The notes below the pieces were generated by a model, which was not told the DNA's origin, searched no databases, and worked only from the letters and a program-made list of their open reading frames with translations. 64,000 nt of DNA. Source: Devosia sp. ZB163 (GTDB lineage: Bacteria > Pseudomonadota > Alphaproteobacteria > Rhizobiales > Devosiaceae). A program made the translations under genes and the position numbers. The DNA lies in contig NZ_JAQRMY010000002.1 in assembly GCF_028613635.1 (NCBI RefSeq), positions 62,001 to 126,000 on the forward strand, written 5' to 3'. Positions 19,343 through 28,145 of this stretch are shown here, piece by piece (the stretch's first letter is position 1; each line of letters opens with the position of its first letter).

Positions 19343-19963
19343 TCAGGGCGTATCGATCTTGAGGTCCATGACCATGCGCACGAGCTCGGGCAGGCTCCGC
19401 GCCTGCATCTTGCCCATGAGCCCGGCGCGATAGACCTCGACGGTGCGCGGGCTGATGCCGAGCTCGAAGGCGATGGTCTTGTTGGCCTGGCCGGCGACGA
19501 CGCCCTTCAGCACCTGCTGCTCGCGTTCGCTGAGCAGCGCGACACGCTGGCGGACCGCCTCGAGGGCCGCGTCGCTCTGGACGCGCTCGGCCGCGCGGCT
19601 TGCGGCATGGGTGATCGACTCGATCAGCACGTCGTCGCTGAACGGCTTCTCGATGAAGTCGATGGCGCCGTTCTTCATCGCCTCGACCGCCATCTGCACG
19701 TCGCCGTGACCGGTGATGACGATGGCCGGCAGCATGGCATCGGCAGCCCTCAGGCGGCGGAGCAGCTCGACGCCGTCCATGTCCGGCATGCGGAGGTCCG
19801 TGATGAGGCAGCCATTGCTGATCTGCGGCGCGACGGCGAGGAACTGCGTGGCGCTCTCGTGGACGCGCACGGCAAACCCCGCGCTCGAAAGCAGGAAGGC
19901 GAGCGAGTTGCGGACGGCTTCCTCGTCGTCGACGATGTGGACGACAGTATCAGCTGTACTCAA
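19343..19963 (-). CDS. fixJ: Two-component response regulator FixJ
   Basis: 206 aa: N-terminal receiver with acidic pocket DDE (12-14), phospho-acceptor D56 ([13 protein letters not shown]), Thr in VITGHGD and Lys in EKPF; then a linker and a LuxR-type helix-turn-helix ([36 protein letters not shown]). When phosphorylated by FixL it activates fixK. The start is TTG at 19963, with GGAGG 6 bases upstream; it lies inside the end of fixL (14-base overlap), so translation is coupled. A FixJ-like target is found before fixK in the same window. Confidence 0.95.
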   Translation of the reverse strand: MSTADTVVHIVDDEEAVRNSLAFLLSSAGFAVRVHESATQFLAVAPQISNGCLITDLRMPDMDGVELLRRLRAADAMLPAIVITGHGDVQMAVEAMKNGAIDFIEKPFSDDVLIESITHAASRAAERVQSDAALEAVRQRVALLSEREQQVLKGVVAGQANKTIAFELGISPRTVEVYRAGLMGKMQARSLPELVRMVMDLKIDTP

Positions 19964-21308
19964 CCGGAGCCTCCGTGAAAGTCGGTAGCGTGAAGGCGAA
20001 CGTCGCGCCCCCTGCGTAGTTCTTGGTGACGGTCAGCTCGCCGCCATGCGATTCGATGATGCGCCGCGAGATCGACAGGCCGATGCCCATGCCGTTCGCC
20101 TTGGTGGTGACGAAGGGCTGGAACAGCTGCGGCGCGATCTCGTCGGCGATGCCGGGCCCGGTGTCCTCGACCTCGACGCTCAGCCAGTCGGGCGACAGCT
20201 GGCGGGTCCGCACCACCAGTTCCTTCTGGTCGGTGTCGCGCATGGCCTCGATGGCGTTCCGCATGAGGTTGATCAGCACCTGCTGGATCTGCACGCGGTC
20301 GGCGACAACCATGCTTCGGTCCGCGGCGAAATCGAACACCGACTTGATGCCGCGTTCGCGCGAGCCGACCAGCGCCAGGGCGCCCGCTTCCTCGACGAGG
20401 TGGTTGATGTCCTCGGGGCCCTTGTCGGTCTCGCCGCGGGTGACGAATTCGCGCAGGTGCCGGATGATGTCGCCGGCGCGCAGCGCCTGCTTTGCCGTCT
20501 CGTCGAGCGCGCCCCGCATGCGGTTGGCGAGTTCGTCGTCGAGCTTGTCGAGCATGCGCCGGCAACCCTGCACGTAGTTGGCGATGGCGGAGAGGGGCTG
20601 GTTCAACTCGTGGGCGAGCGTCGAGGCCATTTCGCCCAGCTCGTTGAGCCGCGCGAGGCGGGCCAGCTCGCTGCGCGCCTGGTCGAGCATGGCCTGCGAT
20701 TCCTCGCGCTCGGTGAGGTCGCGGATGAAGCCGGTGAAGTAGACGCGATCGCCCTGCCGCATCTCGCCGACGGCGAGCTTCATGGGGAAGGTCGAGCCGT
20801 CCTTGCGTCGCCCCACCACGACCCGGTCGATGCCGATGATCCGCCGCTCTCCAGTGAAGAGATAGCGCGCGATGTAGTCGTCGTGATGCTCGCGATAGGG
20901 CGATGGCATCAGCATGCTGACATTGCGGCCCACGACCTCGTCCGGCGCGTAGCCGAACTGCCGTACGGCCGAGGCATTGAACGAGAGCATGATGCCCTCG
21001 GCGTCGATGACGACCGTGGCGTCGAGCACGGTGTCGAGGATCGACTTCAGGTGCGCGTCGCGCTCCCCGAGGGTCGCGGTTGTCTCGTTCGCGACGGTGC
21101 GCTGCAAGAGCACGGAGCGCAGGAGCAAATAGATCGCGCCCAGCCCGATGGCGCCGAAGAGCACGGAAAAGGCGGTGCGATAGGACGCGGCGACGATCGG
21201 CTCGGGCGCCAGCGCCATGCCGGCCGATAGCACAAGGCAAAGCGCCGCCACGGCGGCGGTCATCAGGTCCCGGCGATCTGTGGTGCTGGAGCGCGGCCGC
21301 TGCTGCAT
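19950..21308 (-). CDS. fixL: Oxygen-sensing heme-PAS histidine kinase FixL
   Basis: 452 aa from the ATG at 21308 (an upstream frame extends to 21404 without support). Two membrane helices (about 15-34 and 46-65) precede a PAS domain with the FixL heme pocket: H142 in [11 protein letters not shown] aligns with the proximal heme His of Bradyrhizobium FixL, and R148 and R162 with its two heme-pocket arginines. A dimerisation/H-box follows with H233 ([16 protein letters not shown]), then N, G1 and G2 boxes ([23 protein letters not shown]). Oxygen bound to heme should switch the kinase off. So this is a true oxygen sensor, membrane-bound as in Sinorhizobium. Confidence 0.95.
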   Translation of the reverse strand: MQQRPRSSTTDRRDLMTAAVAALCLVLSAGMALAPEPIVAASYRTAFSVLFGAIGLGAIYLLLRSVLLQRTVANETTATLGERDAHLKSILDTVLDATVVIDAEGIMLSFNASAVRQFGYAPDEVVGRNVSMLMPSPYREHHDDYIARYLFTGERRIIGIDRVVVGRRKDGSTFPMKLAVGEMRQGDRVYFTGFIRDLTEREESQAMLDQARSELARLARLNELGEMASTLAHELNQPLSAIANYVQGCRRMLDKLDDELANRMRGALDETAKQALRAGDIIRHLREFVTRGETDKGPEDINHLVEEAGALALVGSRERGIKSVFDFAADRSMVVADRVQIQQVLINLMRNAIEAMRDTDQKELVVRTRQLSPDWLSVEVEDTGPGIADEIAPQLFQPFVTTKANGMGIGLSISRRIIESHGGELTVTKNYAGGATFAFTLPTFTEAPVEYS

Positions 21309-21431
21309 GAGTGCTGTGTAACCTCCACTTTGCGGCGAGACAATAAGCGCCCCACCTCGCGCCGGCTTGATCTGTCGCAAAGAGCCTGTCCGCGCGCCGT
21401 GCATTCTTCCGATGCGTCAAAGGAGGCCGAG

Positions 21432-21998
21432 ATGAGAGCAGCCATTGTCTACTTCTCCCAAACCGGAAAGACGGCCGCCGTGGCCGATGCACTGGGCGCC
21501 CAGCTGGACGCCGAGCTGATCCGGCTGACCTGTCCCGCCTATGCCGGGACGCTGGGCAGGTTCAGGAAGGCCTGGGACATCTTCACCCGGGGCTGTCCAT
21601 CCATCGACCGCGAACCGCTGGTCGACGGCTGGGACCTCGTGGTCGTCGCCGGCCCTGTATGGGACGCCAGGGCAGCGCCACCCGTCCTCAGCGCGCTGCG
21701 CCGGCTGAGGGGCAAGACGCGGCGGCTCGCCATGTTCGTCACCTGCGACGGCCGGGTGCCGACCTCGCCGCCGGAGACGGCCATGGAGGAGATGGTGCGT
21801 AAGTGGGACCTTCCCGTCCTCACCACCCGCATCTTCCGGCGCGATGACATCAGGACGGCGGCCTTCGCCGGCAACGTCACCAGCTTTGCCAACGAGCTGA
21901 CCCTCCTGATGCGGCTGCACGGTCGCGACGAGGCCAGGCCGGCTCCGCCCGCCCGCCTGCCGGTCAATGGAGCGGCCGAACTGCTGCTCGGGAGCTGA
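21432..21998 (+). CDS. Flavodoxin-family protein
   Basis: 188 aa starting at the ATG 21432, 5 bases after AAAGGAGG. An N-terminal flavodoxin fold has the FMN phosphate loop SQTGKT (residues 9-14) and a second FMN loop at AGPVWDARAAP (near 77). The partner and electron donor are unknown; such proteins act as FMN electron carriers or small flavoprotein reductases. It is divergent from fixL. A half-matching FNR motif (TTGATCTGTCGCAA, 21367-21380) lies between them and is weak evidence for oxygen control. Confidence 0.8.
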   Translation: MRAAIVYFSQTGKTAAVADALGAQLDAELIRLTCPAYAGTLGRFRKAWDIFTRGCPSIDREPLVDGWDLVVVAGPVWDARAAPPVLSALRRLRGKTRRLAMFVTCDGRVPTSPPETAMEEMVRKWDLPVLTTRIFRRDDIRTAAFAGNVTSFANELTLLMRLHGRDEARPAPPARLPVNGAAELLLGS

Positions 21999-22103
21999 CG
22001 GCCGGCGGGAACCTGGGAACCTCCTGTCGAATTTCGCTGCGGCCGTTCGACCATGTAGTGATGGGGTTGCCTGTCGGCCCCCGGCGCTATCGAGGAGGAA
22101 CTC

Positions 22104-22439
22104 ATGACGCAGTACCTGGTCGCCATCCACCGACCCGATGACTACGACGCGAGCGTCGAAGACGACGCCATGCGCCGCGAGATTCGGGCGCTCAACGTCG
22201 AGATGGTGGCTGCGGGGGTGAGGAAATTCGTGGGCGGCCTCGCGCCGCCGCGCGAGGCCAGGGCCGTTCGGGTGAAGGACGGCAATGCGCTCGTTACCGA
22301 TGGTCCGTACATCGAGACCAAGGAGCACATGGGCGGCCTCTGGGTGCTGGAGACCGATACCCTCGACGAGGTGCTCGAATGGGCGCGCAAGGCCGCAATC
22401 GCTTGCCGCGCGCCGGTCGAGGTGCGACCGTTCCTCTGA
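22104..22439 (+). CDS. YCII/DGPF-domain protein
   Basis: 111 aa of the YCII-related family, recognised by VKDGNALVTDGPYIETKEHMGGLWVLE (about 60-85) and a small alpha-beta fold. These proteins often accompany ECF sigma factors, none of which is visible here. Function unknown; a ferredoxin-like dimeric enzyme or binding protein is usual. Ribosome site GAGGAGG precedes the ATG. It is followed 28 bases later by a GFA-family gene in the same direction. Confidence 0.85.
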   Translation: MTQYLVAIHRPDDYDASVEDDAMRREIRALNVEMVAAGVRKFVGGLAPPREARAVRVKDGNALVTDGPYIETKEHMGGLWVLETDTLDEVLEWARKAAIACRAPVEVRPFL

Positions 22440-22467
22440 CGATCGCAAGATCCTCGAGGAGGCGCGG

Positions 22468-22863
22468 ATGGACCGATACACTGGCGGCTGCCTGTGCGGC
22501 GACGTTCGGATCGTGGCGACGGGTCGCCCGTACCGGGTCGGCATCTGCCACTGCCTCGACTGCCGCAAGCACCATGGCGCGCTCTTTCATGCGTCGGCGA
22601 TATTCCCTGAGACGGCGGTGACCATCGAGGGGGAAACGCGCGACTATGCCGGCCGGCATTTCTGCCCGCGTTGTGGTTCATCGGTCTTCTCGAGCAGCGC
22701 CGACGAGATCGAGGTCCACCTGGGGGCGCTGGATGCGCCGGACCAGTTCGTGCCGACCTACGAGCTCTGGACCATCCGTCGCGAAGCCTGGCTGCCGCCG
22801 TTTCCGCTTACGCGGCGCTACGAGCGCAATCGCGACGACGACGCGGGCCGCTCCGAGGAATAG
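22468..22863 (+). CDS. GFA-family zinc protein (Gfa-like/CENP-V fold)
   Basis: 131 aa with the zinc motifs of the glutathione-dependent formaldehyde-activating enzyme-like family: GGCLCGDVR (C8, C10), CHCLDCRK (C28, C30, C33) and FCPRCGSSVF (C67, C70). Members bind two zinc ions; real glutathione-formaldehyde activity has been shown for few, so the reaction here is open. Start ATG 22468 after GAGGAGG. Probably cotranscribed with the YCII gene. Confidence 0.88.
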   Translation: MDRYTGGCLCGDVRIVATGRPYRVGICHCLDCRKHHGALFHASAIFPETAVTIEGETRDYAGRHFCPRCGSSVFSSSADEIEVHLGALDAPDQFVPTYELWTIRREAWLPPFPLTRRYERNRDDDAGRSEE

Positions 22864-22938
22864 CCCCACCCTCGCCTGATTTCCTACGACCTATGGCTGT
22901 GTCCTGACCCGCTTGACCGGGTCGGGATCGTCTGTCAT

Positions 22939-22975
22939 CGTTCAATATATAGACAAACGTTCACTATATTGAACG
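22939..22975. promoter_or_regulatory. Putative IclR operator A, before the catabolic operon
   Basis: A 37-bp site with a palindromic core GTTCACTATATTGAAC (22959-22974; GTTCA-N6-TGAAC) and an extra GTTCA half-site 19 bp to the left. The ends also form an 11-bp inverted repeat (CGTTCAATATA with TATATTGAACG). It stands 64 bases before the binding-protein start at 23039. A site with identical spacing lies at 34578-34614, so the regulator encoded at 33694-34518 is the likely ligand. Confidence 0.7.
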
Positions 22976-23038
22976 GCGCGATCAGGCAGGACCTGCGCAG
23001 CAGGCGTCGCGCATCCATTGGGAGGGATAGACGTCACC

Positions 23039-24376
23039 ATGACAAACAAGTTTTCGTTGAGCCGCCGCTCCGTGCTGGCGGGCCTTGCGGCATCGCCGTT
23101 CGCGCTTGCCGCCGGCAGCCAGTTCGCGATGGCGCAGCCGACCAGCGGCACGCTGTCGATCGGCATCCTCGACTGGGCCGAAACGGGCATCAAGCCGGTG
23201 TTCGCCGCCTATGAAGCAGCCCGTCCGGGCGTCAAGATCGACTACTCGATCCTGCCGGGCGATGGCCCCGGCCTGCGCCAGGCGTTGCTGTCGCGCCGCC
23301 TCGCCAACAAGCTGCCCGACATCACCTACCTCGCCGACATCTTCGCAACGCAGTTCGCCAATGCGCAGGTCACCGCCGACATGCGGCCGTTCCTGAACTC
23401 GGGCGGCCCGATCACGATGACTTCGCTCGCGAAGCCCTTCCTCGACCAGTACCTGGTCACCTCGGGCCCGAACAAGGACGGCATTTTCGGCCTGCCGATC
23501 GGCGCCGATACCGTGGTGCTCTACTACAACAAGAAGCACTTCGACGACGCCGGCATCCCGTACCCCGATGACAGCTGGACCTTCGAAAAGCAGATCGAGG
23601 TCGCGACCCAGTTGACCCAGAAGAACGGCAATGTCACCACCCGCTACGGCCTCGCCGCCTCGGTGCCGTGGCACGCGACCTACGTTCCGGGCATCGAAGC
23701 CTTCGGCGACACGCTGCTCGACGAAAACAACATGTACAAGCTGCAGACCGAAGCGGCGATCAAGGTCTTCACGATGTACTGGGACCAGGTGAAGGCGGGC
23801 GTCCTCGCCTCCTCGCCGCAGCAGACCCAGCTCGGCGGCGGCTACCAGGCCTTCGGCGCCGGCACGGTCTCGATGCTCCAGTCGGTGCGTGCGCTGACCC
23901 CGCTGATCCGCAGCGTGACGACGGACGACTGGGACGTGGCGCTCGAGCCCACGATCAACGGCGTCCGCAAGACCGGCATGGGCTCCATCGCCCAGGCGAT
24001 CACCCCGCAGGGCATGGCGAACAACCAGGAACTCGCCTTCGACTACCTCAACTGGTTCTATTCCGAAGACGGCGGCATGAAGATCCTTGCCGCGGGCTAC
24101 GGCACCGTGCCGCCGGTCGAGGCGCTCTACACCAGCCCGATCTGGACCGATCTGCCCGGACCTCCGTACGACAACCGCGTCTTCGCCGAGTCGATCCAGT
24201 ATGGCGCCATGAACCCGACCTCGATCCCGGCCGACGTGCAGGTGGTGGTCGATACCGAGCTGGCGAAGGCGGAAGAGGCGGTCGTCCTCAACAACGTCCC
24301 CGTGGCCGACGCCCTGAAGGCCGCCGAGGCGGTGATCAACGAAGCCATGGCCCGCGTCATGGCGGCCGGCGGCTGA
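23039..24376 (+). CDS. Extracellular solute-binding protein with Tat-type signal
   Basis: 445-aa periplasmic binding protein, family 1, of an ABC sugar importer. The N-terminus has a twin-arginine pattern (SRRSVLAGLAASPFALAAG, about residues 7-25) and a cleavage site near AMAQP, so export by Tat is likely. I use the ATG at 23039 with GGGAGGG upstream; an in-frame TTG at 23018 adds seven residues. First gene of a catabolic operon with two permeases and a set of oxidoreductases. No ATPase gene is present nearby. Ligand unknown. Confidence 0.9.
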   Translation: MTNKFSLSRRSVLAGLAASPFALAAGSQFAMAQPTSGTLSIGILDWAETGIKPVFAAYEAARPGVKIDYSILPGDGPGLRQALLSRRLANKLPDITYLADIFATQFANAQVTADMRPFLNSGGPITMTSLAKPFLDQYLVTSGPNKDGIFGLPIGADTVVLYYNKKHFDDAGIPYPDDSWTFEKQIEVATQLTQKNGNVTTRYGLAASVPWHATYVPGIEAFGDTLLDENNMYKLQTEAAIKVFTMYWDQVKAGVLASSPQQTQLGGGYQAFGAGTVSMLQSVRALTPLIRSVTTDDWDVALEPTINGVRKTGMGSIAQAITPQGMANNQELAFDYLNWFYSEDGGMKILAAGYGTVPPVEALYTSPIWTDLPGPPYDNRVFAESIQYGAMNPTSIPADVQVVVDTELAKAEEAVVLNNVPVADALKAAEAVINEAMARVMAAGG

Positions 24377-24424
24377 TCAGAAAAGAAGTGTGCCGCCGCT
24401 TCCTCTGAAGCGGTGGCGACTCCT

Positions 24425-24454
24425 GAACCGGCTGCATCCTCCCGCAGCCGGTTC
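24425..24454 (+). terminator. Intercistronic hairpin between binding protein and permease
   Basis: Perfect 11-bp stem GAACCGGCTGC (24425-24435) with 24444-24454 and an 8-base loop, followed by TCTCCCTTTG. Such hairpins often allow high expression of the binding protein relative to the permeases by attenuation or mRNA protection. It also argues that the permease starts downstream of it. Confidence 0.65.
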
Positions 24455-24466
24455 TCCCTTTGTGCA

Positions 24467-25432
24467 ATGGGATCTACGCTTTTGAGCAAGACCGACACCG
24501 CCGACGAGGCCGGCCTGTCCGCGATTGCGCGGCTGGCGCCGCGCCGCAGATCGAGCCGCACCGACTCCCCGTTCTGGGCTGCCCTGTTCGTCGGGCCCAA
24601 CGTGGTCCTGTTCACCGTCTTCATGCTGATCCCCATCGTCTGGGGCCTGGCGCTCAGCCTGTTCGACTGGAACCTGATCTACGAGCCGCGCTTCGTCGGC
24701 CTGGACAACTACGTCGCCCTGCTGAACGACACCCGCGCCGTGAACTCGGTGTCGAAGACGGTCTATCTCCTCGTGCTCGGCGTCGTGCCGACGGTGTTCC
24801 TGTCGTTCGTCCTCGCGGTGCTGATCAACACAAGTTTCCCCGGCTACAGCGTGTTCCGCACGATGTACCTGCTGCCGATCGTCATCTCGCTGGTCGCTTC
24901 AGCCGTGCTGTGGAAGTTCATGTACGATCCGCGCGTCGGCCCGATCGCGCAGCTGCTCGGCTTCTTCGGTATTTCCGGCCCCAACTGGTTGCAGGATACC
25001 ACCTGGGCGATGCCCGCCCTGTCGCTGGTGATCGTCTGGCTGCGCCTGCCGCTCGGCATCATCCTCTACCTCGCCGCCCTGCAGCAGATTAACCCGCAAC
25101 TGCTCGAAGCCGCCGAGATCGACGGGGCCGGCCCGTGGGCCAAGCTCCGCCACATCATCTGGCCGAACGTCATGCCGGTGACCCTGCTGATCCTGGTGCT
25201 GACGCTGCGCGGCATCATCTTCGACAGCTTCGACATTGCCTTCGTGATGACCAAGGGCGGGCCGCTCAACTCGACCGACATCCTCGCCGTCTACATCTAC
25301 GACCTCGCCTTCGCCCAGTTGCGGCTCGGCTATGCCTCGGCGCTTTCGACCGTGCTGTTCGTCATCGTCACGATCCTGGCGCTCGTCTTCAACCCGCCGC
25401 GCCGACGCCCGACCAATGGAGACCCAGTATGA
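24467..25432 (+). CDS. ABC sugar transporter permease (MalF/UgpA type)
   Basis: About 321 aa from the ATG at 24467; a frame extends up to 24413 but would cross the hairpin, and a TTG at 24482 is another option. Six membrane helices are predicted (first near 40-65, PFWAALFVGPNVVLFTVFML region) and the EAA loop reads LLEAAEIDGAGPWAKLRHI near residue 220. It forms the channel with the next permease, whose ATG overlaps its stop (ATGA). Confidence 0.92.
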   Translation: MGSTLLSKTDTADEAGLSAIARLAPRRRSSRTDSPFWAALFVGPNVVLFTVFMLIPIVWGLALSLFDWNLIYEPRFVGLDNYVALLNDTRAVNSVSKTVYLLVLGVVPTVFLSFVLAVLINTSFPGYSVFRTMYLLPIVISLVASAVLWKFMYDPRVGPIAQLLGFFGISGPNWLQDTTWAMPALSLVIVWLRLPLGIILYLAALQQINPQLLEAAEIDGAGPWAKLRHIIWPNVMPVTLLILVLTLRGIIFDSFDIAFVMTKGGPLNSTDILAVYIYDLAFAQLRLGYASALSTVLFVIVTILALVFNPPRRRPTNGDPV

Positions 25433-26256
25433 GTGCCGGACACTATTGGCGTCGCCGCTTCCACGTCTCGACGGTGATCTTCTTCGGCCTCGTGATGGCC
25501 GCGCCATTCTACTGGATGATCATCAACTCGTTCAAATCCGCTCGTGAGGTGGTCGCATACCCGCCGACGTGGTGGCCGACGGAATGGCATTTCGAGAACG
25601 TCTTCGCGGCGCTCACCTTCCTCGACCCCAGCGCGATCATGAACTCGGTGATCTTCACCGCGATCATCACCATCACGCAGCTGACGCTGGTGGTGATGAC
25701 CGGCTTCGCGCTCGCCAAGATGCAGTTCCTCGGTCGAAACGCGCTGCTTGGGCTCTTCATCCTGACGATGTTCGTGCCGGGGCAGGTCGCAACGATCCCC
25801 ACCTTCATCCTGGTGCGTAACCTCAACTGGCTCGATACCTTCATGGGGCTGTGTATCCCCATCATCGCGCAGACCAGCTTTGGCGTATTCATCTTCCGGC
25901 AGTTCTACATCTCGATGCCCAATGAGATTCTCGATGCGGCCAAGATCGACGGCGCGCACTGGGGACAGGTGTTCACCAGGATCGTGCTGCCGCTATCCGG
26001 CCCGCCGATCGCGGCCTATACGGCGGTGACGGTGCTGACTGCCTGGAACATGTATGCATGGCCGCTGATCTCGACGACGGAGAAGGACATGCGCGTGCTG
26101 CCGCTGGCCCTTGCCGGCCTCGGCCAGTCCTTCTCGCAGACGCCGCCGAACATCGCGATGATGGCGGTGCTACTGTCGACCTTGCCGATCATCATCTTCT
26201 TCATTCTCTGCCAACGCTACTTCATCAACGGCCTCGGCGGCTCGTTGAAGGAATAG
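25429..26256 (+). CDS. ABC sugar transporter permease (MalG/UgpE type)
   Basis: 275 aa, six membrane helices, with the EAA loop EILDAAKIDGAHWGQVFTRI near residues 165-185 and a typical C-terminus (RYFINGLGGSLKE). Translationally coupled to the upstream permease by a 4-base overlap. The system lacks a gene for the ATPase; a shared MsmK/UgpC-type ATPase encoded elsewhere is probable. Confidence 0.93.
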   Translation: MSAGHYWRRRFHVSTVIFFGLVMAAPFYWMIINSFKSAREVVAYPPTWWPTEWHFENVFAALTFLDPSAIMNSVIFTAIITITQLTLVVMTGFALAKMQFLGRNALLGLFILTMFVPGQVATIPTFILVRNLNWLDTFMGLCIPIIAQTSFGVFIFRQFYISMPNEILDAAKIDGAHWGQVFTRIVLPLSGPPIAAYTAVTVLTAWNMYAWPLISTTEKDMRVLPLALAGLGQSFSQTPPNIAMMAVLLSTLPIIIFFILCQRYFINGLGGSLKE

Positions 26257-26277
26257 GCGCCAGGTTTTCGATATGTC

Positions 26278-26320
26278 GCGCTTTCGAACCGGAAAAGTCT
26301 GCAACTTTTCCTGAAAGCGC
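26278..26320. repeat. Intergenic palindrome, two-step hairpin
   Basis: Outer stem GCGCTTTC (26278-26285) pairs with GAAAGCGC (26313-26320), inner stem GGAAAAGT (26291-26298) with ACTTTTCC (26304-26311). It lies between the permease and the dehydrogenase gene. The element type is common between genes of rhizobial genomes. It differs from the CCCTCACCC and CTCCCC families seen elsewhere in the window. Confidence 0.75.
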
Positions 26321-26342
26321 TCAGTCCAGCGGGAGCTGAAAC

Positions 26343-27599
26343 GTGACTACAGTACCAGTCTGCCTCGTCGGGTGCGGCGGCATGGGGAGCCGGCATGTGC
26401 AGGGCTTCGCCCGCCTGCAGCGCTCGGGCCTATCCAATGTCCGCCTCGCAGCGGTGTGCGACGTGCGCCAGGACAATGCCGAGCGGGTCGCCAATGAGGC
26501 CGAGCAGCTCCTCGGCTACCGGCCGAAGATCCACCTGTCGATCGACGAGGCGGTGGCCGATCCGGAGATCGCGGCGTTCGACGTGGTGACCGAGGCGTTC
26601 AGCCACCTCGGCGTGGTGCTGCCGGCGCTGCGCGCGGGCAAGCACGTCCTGTGCGAGAAGCCGCTGGCGCTGACCGTCCGCTCCTGCCAGGTGCTGCTCG
26701 ATGCGGCCAAGCAGGGCGGTGCGGTGCTGGCGACGGCCGAGAACTACCGGCGCGATCCGACCAACCGGCTGGCCAAGGCGGTGATCGATTCCGGCGTGCT
26801 CGGGCCTGTTCACCTGATGGTGCAGACGATGATCGGCGGCAACGACCGGATCATCATCACCCCGTGGCGGCACTTCAAGGACAAGGGCGCTATCGGCCTC
26901 GACATGGGCGCGCACCTGACCGACATCGTGCAGTACTATTTCGGGCCGTTCCACTCGGCCTTCGGCAAGGGCTTCATCGCCGAGCCGATCCGTCGCCGGC
27001 AGGAAAAGCCGGAGATGCAGACCGAGGCGTACCTGAAGCGCTTCCTCGAGATCCCCGAGCAGATCACCGCCACCGGCGAGGACTCGTTTGCAGCGACGTT
27101 CACCATGCAGTCCGGCCTGATGGTACAGATGGCGTACGTCGCCTCGGGCCCGGGCAAGGGCTACAACCAGCGCACGGTGCATGGGCAGAAGGGCTCGCTC
27201 GAGATCTTCAACGACCGCACCGGCAAGGCGCCGATCCTCCACACGGCCGAGGGCGATCTCACCGGGCAGGCGCTGGCCGACAAGATCGGGTTCAAGCTCG
27301 ATGAACTGACCCAGAAGCTCTATGGCGGGGTCTCCTACGAGCTCGACTGGGCCGAGACGGACTCGGGGCTGCTCGCCATCGAGATCCACGATTTCGCCGC
27401 TGCCATCATGGAAGGCCGGCCGCCGGAAGTGGACGGGGAGGGTGGTCTTACCGCCGTTGCCTCGGTGCTCGCCGCCTACGAAAGCGGCATTGCCGGCCGG
27501 GCCGTGACGATGGACGAGGTGCTGTCGAGCCAGATCTCGACGTACCAGGACGACATCGACGCGGACCTCGGGCTGTTGCCCAAGTCGAACGCGGCCTGA
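26343..27599 (+). CDS. Gfo/Idh/MocA-family oxidoreductase
   Basis: 418 aa. N-terminal NAD(P)-binding Rossmann fold (VCLVGCGGMGSRHVQGF, residues 5-21) and the family motif CEKPLAL near 103-109, then the C-terminal alpha-beta domain. The family oxidises sugars, inositols and related hydroxyl compounds; length is slightly above the usual 330-390. GTG start at 26343. Third enzyme-side gene of the operon; it probably catalyses the first oxidation of the imported compound. Specificity cannot be read. Confidence 0.88.
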   Translation: MTTVPVCLVGCGGMGSRHVQGFARLQRSGLSNVRLAAVCDVRQDNAERVANEAEQLLGYRPKIHLSIDEAVADPEIAAFDVVTEAFSHLGVVLPALRAGKHVLCEKPLALTVRSCQVLLDAAKQGGAVLATAENYRRDPTNRLAKAVIDSGVLGPVHLMVQTMIGGNDRIIITPWRHFKDKGAIGLDMGAHLTDIVQYYFGPFHSAFGKGFIAEPIRRRQEKPEMQTEAYLKRFLEIPEQITATGEDSFAATFTMQSGLMVQMAYVASGPGKGYNQRTVHGQKGSLEIFNDRTGKAPILHTAEGDLTGQALADKIGFKLDELTQKLYGGVSYELDWAETDSGLLAIEIHDFAAAIMEGRPPEVDGEGGLTAVASVLAAYESGIAGRAVTMDEVLSSQISTYQDDIDADLGLLPKSNAA

Positions 27600-27611
27600 G
27601 GGAGTTACGCG

Positions 27612-28145
27612 ATGACTGATGCAGCCTTCGACGCGGTCCCGTTGATCGTCCAGAAGCTCGGCCCCAAGCAGATTGCCTTCGTGGTTCGCGACCTCGAGGC
27701 CGCGACGAAGCAGTGGTGGGACGTGCTCCGCATCGGCCCCTGGACGGCGTGGGAATATACGCCGGAAATCCTCAAGGACATGACCTACAAGGGTGCCCCG
27801 GCCCAGTTCGGCCTGAAGCACGCCCTCGCCTGGAAGGATGGCGTGCAGTTCGAGCTGGTCGAGCCCACTACCGGCCCGTCCTTCTTCGCCGATCAGCTCG
27901 CGAACTCCGGCGAAGGCCTCAACCACATCGGCATCCACGTGACCGAAAACCACGCGCAGGCGGTTGCCGAACTCGAAGCCGCCGGCTTCACCCGTCTCCA
28001 GTCCGCCCGCGGCTTCGGCGGCGATGGCAGCGGCGCCTTCGTCTATTTCACCTCACCCAAGCTCAACGGCCTCGTCCTCGAGCTCATCAGTCCGCCGGCC
28101 ACGCGCCGCACACCGCTATTCGTCTACCCTGAGGAAGCAAAGTGA
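27612..28145 (+). CDS. VOC-family (glyoxalase fold) protein
   Basis: 177 aa with two beta-alpha-beta-beta-beta modules. Candidate metal ligands lie in IAFVVRDLE (module 1), GLNHIGIHV (near residue 100) and LVLELISPP (C-terminal Glu). The layout resembles methylmalonyl-CoA epimerase-like and lactoylglutathione lyase-like proteins. In this operon it may act as an isomerase or epimerase on a keto intermediate. ATG 27612 is preceded by GGGAG. Its stop overlaps the GTG of the dehydratase gene. Confidence 0.82.
   Translation: MTDAAFDAVPLIVQKLGPKQIAFVVRDLEAATKQWWDVLRIGPWTAWEYTPEILKDMTYKGAPAQFGLKHALAWKDGVQFELVEPTTGPSFFADQLANSGEGLNHIGIHVTENHAQAVAELEAAGFTRLQSARGFGGDGSGAFVYFTSPKLNGLVLELISPPATRRTPLFVYPEEAK

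Noticed and set aside
21367-21380. FNR-like motif TTGATCTGTCGCAA between fixL and the flavodoxin gene
   Set aside because: Only the left half fits the consensus; too weak to call a site.
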